Source: a virus | DNA: 64,000 bases | Virus record (IMG/VR): IMGVR_UViG_3300020185_004577 | Span: 1 to 64,000 of that record | Direction: 5' to 3' (one strand) | Shown here: positions 60,076-64,000 of the stretch, one piece after another | How positions within the stretch are numbered: position 1 is the stretch's first letter | How the letters are laid out: every line of letters begins with the position of its first letter | Made by a program: the position numbers and the translations under genes | The notes under the pieces: generated by a model | What the model saw: the letters and a program-made list of their open reading frames with translations, nothing else | Told to the model about the DNA's origin: nothing | Databases searched by the model: none

Positions 60076-60101
60076 AAGGCTCAAAATTTAAGTTGAGCCT
60101 T
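60076..60101 (-). terminator. Intrinsic terminator after gene 60126
   Basis: Inverted repeat AAGGCTCAA / TTGAGCCTT with an 8-nt loop and a T-run on the minus strand, 24 nt after the stop at 60126. Confidence 0.85.
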
Positions 60102-60125
60102 GTGTAATATTATTTTTTGTTTTGT

Positions 60126-60338
60126 CTATCTAAAGTTTTTGACTTCTATGACACTATAAATCCAGCCACTATCAGTATTTGAGTTTAATATTTCGCACAT
60201 CCTATTAACCTCTTTAATATCATTAGATTCGTAAACCTCAGAATTTCCATCTAACATTAAAACATGAACAGGTCTTCCGTAAAGATATTTCATAGTTTTC
60301 TTTATTTGATAAGAGCTTTTTTTTGCTTTAATCAACAT
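60126..60338 (-). CDS. Small unknown protein
   Basis: A 70-residue protein, MLIKAKKSSYQIKKTMKYLY, with a basic start and a compact strand-helix-strand body (HVLMLDGNSEVYESND, NRMCEILNS). It lies 4 nt after the gene at 60343 and has its own terminator. No family recognised; likely translated as a pair with its upstream neighbour. Confidence 0.5.
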   Translation of the reverse strand: MLIKAKKSSYQIKKTMKYLYGRPVHVLMLDGNSEVYESNDIKEVNRMCEILNSNTDSGWIYSVIEVKNFR

Positions 60339-60342
60339 AAGG

Positions 60343-60720
60343 CTATTGATTAATCAAATGATAAAACTCACTCTCCTTTGCCTCAACAATAGACTTCACT
60401 TTCTCATTCAATAAACTATTTCTTGAACTAGTAAATAAATTTGCTAAAGAATCAAATTCAGACTGATTCATTGAGAAATCTTTATAATTTACAAACTCTC
60501 CAAAAACTACACCTAAAGAATAGTCATAACCAGTCGTTCCTTTTGTAGTTTCTTGTGCAGATATATAAAGAGATATTCCATCTGATATATTTAACACATA
60601 ATAAGGACTTCCATCAGAACCTTCAACCAAAAATGAAGTTTCTTGACTTAATGTGTTGCACATTCTCGTCCACAATGATATTATTTGCTCTTTTCTAAGT
60701 GTTGATTTTTCGTGTCTCAT
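60343..60720 (-). CDS. Unknown 125-residue protein
   Basis: The sequence MRHEKSTLRKEQIISLWTRM begins with a short basic helix, followed by a beta-rich part (GSPYYVLNISDGISLYI, GYDYSLGVVFGEFV). The C-terminal helix is EKVKSIVEAKESEFYHL. No family recognised. It lies between the gp26-like genes and the small gene at 60126; no phage-type box is found upstream, so transcription may come from elsewhere. Confidence 0.5.
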   Translation of the reverse strand: MRHEKSTLRKEQIISLWTRMCNTLSQETSFLVEGSDGSPYYVLNISDGISLYISAQETTKGTTGYDYSLGVVFGEFVNYKDFSMNQSEFDSLANLFTSSRNSLLNEKVKSIVEAKESEFYHLINQ

Positions 60721-60802
60721 TTTAATATAATTAATTTATACGCTAATTTACATATAATATTCTGTTTTACAAAATGTAAAAAATTTATTTTATTTGAATT
60801 AA

Positions 60803-61792
60803 CTATCTAGATTTTGACTTAGCTTCACTTCTAGCTTTGCTTGCCGCTTGTCTATCTGCTTTGTTTTTCTTTTCTACTTCCTCCTGTATTCTTTGCATTA
60901 CCCACCTTCTCTCATATACAGGCATATTAAAAACATCATCTCTAGAAAATCCACCCTTTCCATAATAGGTAATTAAAAAAATCTCATCCATCATGTGTTG
61001 TCGGTATTCTGGATTTAGTCCGAAAAAATTAGTGTCTATAGGTATTTTGTTTGAAGCAACATGTCCACAAGATGGACAAGTTGTATGTATTGTATTATCA
61101 ACTCCTGGCTCTACACTATCCATGTGAGACCTTAGTTTTGCTGAATCAGACAAAGACATTGCCTTAATTACTTTTCTAATAAAACCTTTATCTTTTATGC
61201 CGCTTATACTGGTTATCTGACTTCTATAAGTCACAGCTATTCTGTTTTCTAATTTTAAATCTCCAATTTTTTTAGACTCTTTTTCAACGGTTTTTATTAT
61301 ATTCCTTTCATCAGCTAATGTTTTAGGTCTAAATTTTACAATAATTTTTTCACCTTTAATTTTCATTGTGGGCATTGTAAATTGGTATTCCAAGTTTTCG
61401 TCTGGCTGTTCTTTTATTTCTTTCATCTCTAATTCAGATAAATTAAAACTTGTTTGTGTTTCTGAATTGCAATTTCCGCACTTAAAATCAAAAGTAACTT
61501 TATCACCATAAGAAGTAGACCTTAAATAAACCATAAAAGCATCTCTATCTCCAACTAATAACTTGTCTATATTTCCGCTCCAATCTAAAAGACAAGAACT
61601 CATTAGCATTTCTAGAGCTCTACCAGAATCTATTAAAGTTGGAGAAGTTAGTAAATTTTCTTCTTTAGCAGTAACGTATTTAACTAAAAAAGTTTCCTTT
61701 TTGTCTTTATAAAAAATACCCCTTGATGGAATTGAAATCTCATCAAAGGGTACATTGTTTTCTTTTACTATGTGTTTATATGAAATGCTCAT
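60803..61792 (-). CDS. gp26-like baseplate hub protein, copy A
   Basis: A 329-residue protein of the T4 gp26 type. The shared start is FDEISIPSRGIFYKDKKETF, and KYVTAKEENLLTSP, then SCLLDWSGNIDKLLVGDRDA. Two zinc-ribbon pairs are present, CGNC (about 110) and CPSCGH (about 238). The C-terminus is a charged tail (RIQEEVEKKNKADR) not found in copy B. It lies 12 nt after copy B and is probably a second hub or chaperone subunit. Confidence 0.75.
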   Translation of the reverse strand: MSISYKHIVKENNVPFDEISIPSRGIFYKDKKETFLVKYVTAKEENLLTSPTLIDSGRALEMLMSSCLLDWSGNIDKLLVGDRDAFMVYLRSTSYGDKVTFDFKCGNCNSETQTSFNLSELEMKEIKEQPDENLEYQFTMPTMKIKGEKIIVKFRPKTLADERNIIKTVEKESKKIGDLKLENRIAVTYRSQITSISGIKDKGFIRKVIKAMSLSDSAKLRSHMDSVEPGVDNTIHTTCPSCGHVASNKIPIDTNFFGLNPEYRQHMMDEIFLITYYGKGGFSRDDVFNMPVYERRWVMQRIQEEVEKKNKADRQAASKARSEAKSKSR

Positions 61793-61804
61793 ATTACATA
61801 TTCA

Positions 61805-62707
61805 TTAAACATTTGCGTTAGGCCAAAATAACTTAGCTGTTATAGGAATTTCTTGACGATATGGCGTCCCACAATTGTTACATTCAAAATCATGATTTAA
61901 ATCAATACCAGGCTCCATATCTTTTAGATATTCTCTAAAAAAGAAACTATCTGCTATAGGCATAACTCCTATAAACTTCTTAATATACGTCTTATCTCTA
62001 TTTCCATTTACATCCATGATTTGCAATAAATATCTTTCAGTAAGAACAGTAGCAACTTTAAGCCTTCCCTTAACTGTCTTTTTGCCCGTTTCATTTATTT
62101 TTTGCAACCTAGTTTCATCGGCTCCATTTAGTAGTCTAAATCTTATGTTTGCCTTTGACTTAGGCAGCATAACACTAAAAAGTCCTTCTGAGTCTGGCTT
62201 GTCAAACACTTCTCTATTTGATAAAGAAGAAAGTAATATGGAATTTTCATTAACCTCTGAACAATTAGGACACGTAGTTTTAGTTTCGTAATCATCTCCA
62301 TAACCTGTAATTCTTAAATTAATTAGAACAGCATTTCTGTCGCCAGTAAGCATTTCATCTGCCGTTATGTCTTTATCGATAAGTGCATTTTGAAGTAATA
62401 CATCTAAAACTTTACCGCTTTTTATCAAATCAGTACTTGTTAAAATGTTTTCATCTTCTGCCGTTAAATACTTTACCTCTACTGTTTTTTTTCCATTTGG
62501 ATAAAATATGCCCCCAGATGGTAAGTCAATATAATCTGTTGGAACTTCAAATTCAGTATCAATAAACTGAGCTGGTATGTCGTGCTTTTCCGCAACTGAT
62601 TGAGCTCTAGATTGAGATGTGTTATCTTGTACATTTTGAGCCTGCTGCTCTTGAGAAGGTCTAGTTCTTGATTGAACAGTTGGTTCTAAAGGATTATTTT
62701 CTTCCAT
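61805..62707 (-). CDS. gp26-like baseplate hub protein, copy B
   Basis: A 300-residue paralogue of the next gene. IDLPSGGIFYPNGKKTVEV and KYLTAEDENILTSTDLI match the same family, followed by ALIDKDITADEMLTGDRNA. The cysteine pairs CPNC and CNNCG are kept. A Gln-rich disordered start (about 1-50, TRPSQEQQAQNVQDN) differs from copy A. A phage-type box is 28 nt upstream. It probably forms part of the baseplate with its paralogue. Confidence 0.75.
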   Translation of the reverse strand: MEENNPLEPTVQSRTRPSQEQQAQNVQDNTSQSRAQSVAEKHDIPAQFIDTEFEVPTDYIDLPSGGIFYPNGKKTVEVKYLTAEDENILTSTDLIKSGKVLDVLLQNALIDKDITADEMLTGDRNAVLINLRITGYGDDYETKTTCPNCSEVNENSILLSSLSNREVFDKPDSEGLFSVMLPKSKANIRFRLLNGADETRLQKINETGKKTVKGRLKVATVLTERYLLQIMDVNGNRDKTYIKKFIGVMPIADSFFFREYLKDMEPGIDLNHDFECNNCGTPYRQEIPITAKLFWPNANV

Positions 62708-62735
62708 AATTTGTTTTTATTTATTAATTAGTAAT

Positions 62736-62743
62736 TATAAATA
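62736..62743 (-). promoter_or_regulatory. Phage-type promoter motif (TATTTATA)
   Basis: Minus-strand CACTATTTATAATTAC ends 28 nt before the ATG at 62707. Confidence 0.5.
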
Positions 62744-62803
62744 GTGTTGTCTAATTTTTATCAAAAATAAGAATGCATTATCAAAAGTAAATAGTAGTTT
62801 GTT

Positions 62804-63271
62804 ATGAATGAAGAAGAAAAAAAGAAAAAAGTAGCCTCTATATTGAGGAGAACTAAAAAAAGGTTACTGAAACCGAAAAACAAAATAAAAAAAATAAAAT
62901 ACCTTCAAGCTCAGTCTTATAGAATGAGCAAAAACACCACTTGGCCTGAGAGGGAATTTGAATCATTACTAAAAGAAATGGGTATAGAATATGAGTCTCA
63001 AAAAATATTGAAAGGTAAAATATTCGATTACTACATACCTTCTTGCAATATGCTATGTGAAGTTGACGGAGATTACTATCATGGTAATGAAGACAAATAT
63101 AGCACTTTGAACGAAATGCAAAAAAAAATAAAACAAAACGACAGATACAAAAACATAATATCCAAAGGTATGGGCTATGGAATATTTAGAGTTTGGGAAT
63201 CTGAACTAAAGGATAACAGAGAGCTTGTAAAAGAAAGAATTAGAAATGAAATACTAATCCAAAAACTCTAA
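62804..63271 (+). CDS. Vsr/DUF559-like endonuclease
   Basis: A 155-residue protein. After a very basic start (KKKKVASILRRTKKRLL), TTWPEREFESLLKEMGIEYE (about 45-64) and then IFDYYIP...CEVDGDYYHGN (about 72-95) form a PD-(D/E)xK-type core with Asp and Glu. GIFRVWESELKDN closes it. Such free-standing nucleases are often homing enzymes in phages. It is alone on the plus strand, and its end overlaps the convergent helicase gene by 18 bp. It may be mobile; no flanking repeats were found. Confidence 0.8.
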   Translation: MNEEEKKKKVASILRRTKKRLLKPKNKIKKIKYLQAQSYRMSKNTTWPEREFESLLKEMGIEYESQKILKGKIFDYYIPSCNMLCEVDGDYYHGNEDKYSTLNEMQKKIKQNDRYKNIISKGMGYGIFRVWESELKDNRELVKERIRNEILIQKL

Positions 63272-64000
63272 CTCAGCTTCAGCCTCTTCGTAGTGTTCTT
63301 TTAAAAATGTTTTTAACGAAGTCTGTCTAGAATTTGGATTTACATTTTCAACACCTCTATAAAAAGCTTCTCTTTCTCCTATTAAAATTGCCATTTTTCT
63401 CGCTCTAGTTATACCTGTGTATATCAAATTTCTATACAACATAATATTGTGCTCACTAAGAACTGGCATAATTACAACCTCAAACTCAGAACCTTGAGAC
63501 TTATGTATGCTAATACTATAAGCCAGCTCTATTTCTATTACATTCTGCCTTTCATACTGAACAAGTTTAGAATTATTAGAATTACCATAATCTATAATAA
63601 GGCTAGAATCTTTCGAATTTATTTTTTTTATATAACCTATATCTCCATTAAAAACATTTAAATCATAGTTATTTGAAGTTTGTATAACTCTGTCACCCTC
63701 CCTATAAGTTCTATCTCCTATTTTTATTTCTTTTTTATTTTTTGACTCAGGATTAACCTCTTTTTGTATTCTTTTGTTTATTTCTCTAGTTCCTATAGAA
63801 CCCTTATTCATAGGAGTAAGTATCTGAATTTCACACTTATTACCCATATATTTTTTAACAGTATCCTTATATAGTTTGACAATCATATCAAGAGCATTCA
63901 TTCCATATCTAAAAGTTGAAAAGTCAGAAACCTTGCTTAAGCTTTTTTCCATGGAAGAATCTATAAACATACAATCAATGTCATCCTTCCATATAGAAGG
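63254..64000 (-). CDS. RecD/Dda-like SF1 helicase (N-terminus beyond window)
   Basis: The C-terminal part of a 5'-3' SF1B helicase. IQILTPMNKGSIGTREIN, GDRVIQTSNNYDLNVFNG and IGYIKK form the SH3-like and 2A segments. SIHKSQGSEFEVVIMPV (motif V) and RNLIYTGITRARKMAIL (motif VI) follow. The frame is still open at base 64000 without a stop, so the start and Walker A lie outside. An internal ATG at 63970 is not the true start. The end overlaps the endonuclease gene by 18 bp. Confidence 0.88.
   Translation of the reverse strand, partial: PSIWKDDIDCMFIDSSMEKSLSKVSDFSTFRYGMNALDMIVKLYKDTVKKYMGNKCEIQILTPMNKGSIGTREINKRIQKEVNPESKNKKEIKIGDRTYREGDRVIQTSNNYDLNVFNGDIGYIKKINSKDSSLIIDYGNSNNSKLVQYERQNVIEIELAYSISIHKSQGSEFEVVIMPVLSEHNIMLYRNLIYTGITRARKMAILIGEREAFYRGVENVNPNSRQTSLKTFLKEHYEEAEAELEFLD

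Noticed and set aside
1981-62743. T4 late promoters (TATAAATA)
   Set aside because: The octamer TATAAATA is on the strand opposite to the coding strand of the genes concerned, so it would point the wrong way. I treat its complement TATTTATA as a separate motif.
1-64000. CRISPR array, tRNA or rRNA genes
   Set aside because: No regularly spaced direct repeats and no cloverleaf-like segment seen in the short intergenic gaps. A tRNA search program would be needed to be certain.

Overview
The window is a 64 kb piece of a large (probably jumbo), AT-rich, T4-like contractile-tailed phage that most likely infects a member of the Bacteroidota, perhaps a marine flavobacterium. Evidence for the phage: T4-type replication genes (gp41-like helicase, UvsX-like recombinase, gp32-type SSB, RNase H/FEN nuclease), gp26-like and gp53-like baseplate proteins, a tape measure, and a very large tail protein ending in a GH19 lysin domain. 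Evidence for the host group: a topoisomerase I with Bacteroidota-style C-terminal repeats, two sigma factors starting MRQLKI like Bacteroidota RpoD, promoters matching TTTG-N17-20-TAnnTTTG, and no Shine-Dalgarno sequences where I looked. No integrase, tRNA, rRNA, CRISPR array or IS element was seen. Genes are packed tightly: no gene-free stretch exceeds about 215 bases, and nearly all genes lie on the minus strand. A few plus-strand genes (2015, 2430, 6477, 10276, 18050, 23201, 62804) sit between them.

Layout. 1-6.3 kb: topA (cut by the window edge), small unknown genes, a bacterial-type SSB with a repeated linker, and a PcfJ-like protein. 6.5-11.1 kb: a 941-residue protein that I read as a giant sigma-like protein, an AAA+ ATPase, and an acidic virion-type protein. 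11.1-17.6 kb: exported metallopeptidase, ribosomal protein bS21, two membrane proteins, DnaJ, a DUF1566-like protein, and an adjacent ClpP / ClpC-like pair. 17.6-23.6 kb: Nudix hydrolase, C5 methyltransferase, and an NAD operon (prs-like, nadV-like, and a fusion of DnaA domain IV with a NadD-like adenylyltransferase), then a thermonuclease. 23.6-28.4 kb: UvrD-like helicase, DnaQ-like exonuclease, two sigma-70 factors. 28.4-34.5 kb: unknown and probably virion-associated proteins plus Hsp20. 34.5-44.5 kb: class I ribonucleotide reductase, helicase, FEN nuclease, UvsX, gp32, family A DNA polymerase. 44.6-62.7 kb: tail and baseplate genes. 62.8-64 kb: a Vsr-like nuclease and a RecD-like helicase cut by the window edge.

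The genes suggest a phage that largely remakes its host. It brings its own sigma factors, a ribosomal protein, an unfoldase-protease, chaperones, nucleotide synthesis and NAD+ regeneration. Two promoter types are visible: host-type boxes before metabolic and regulatory genes, and a TATTTATA-type box about 12-36 nt before mainly structural genes. A third layer is an N-terminal hydrophobic-x-Glu-(Ala/Ser) motif on many otherwise unrelated proteins. It resembles the cleaved capsid-targeting peptide of T4 internal proteins, so these proteins may be packaged in the head and injected. The sigma-like 941-residue protein is among them. The most novel items are that tagged sigma-like protein, the DnaA-IV/NadD fusion beside an NAD salvage operon, and the phage bS21.
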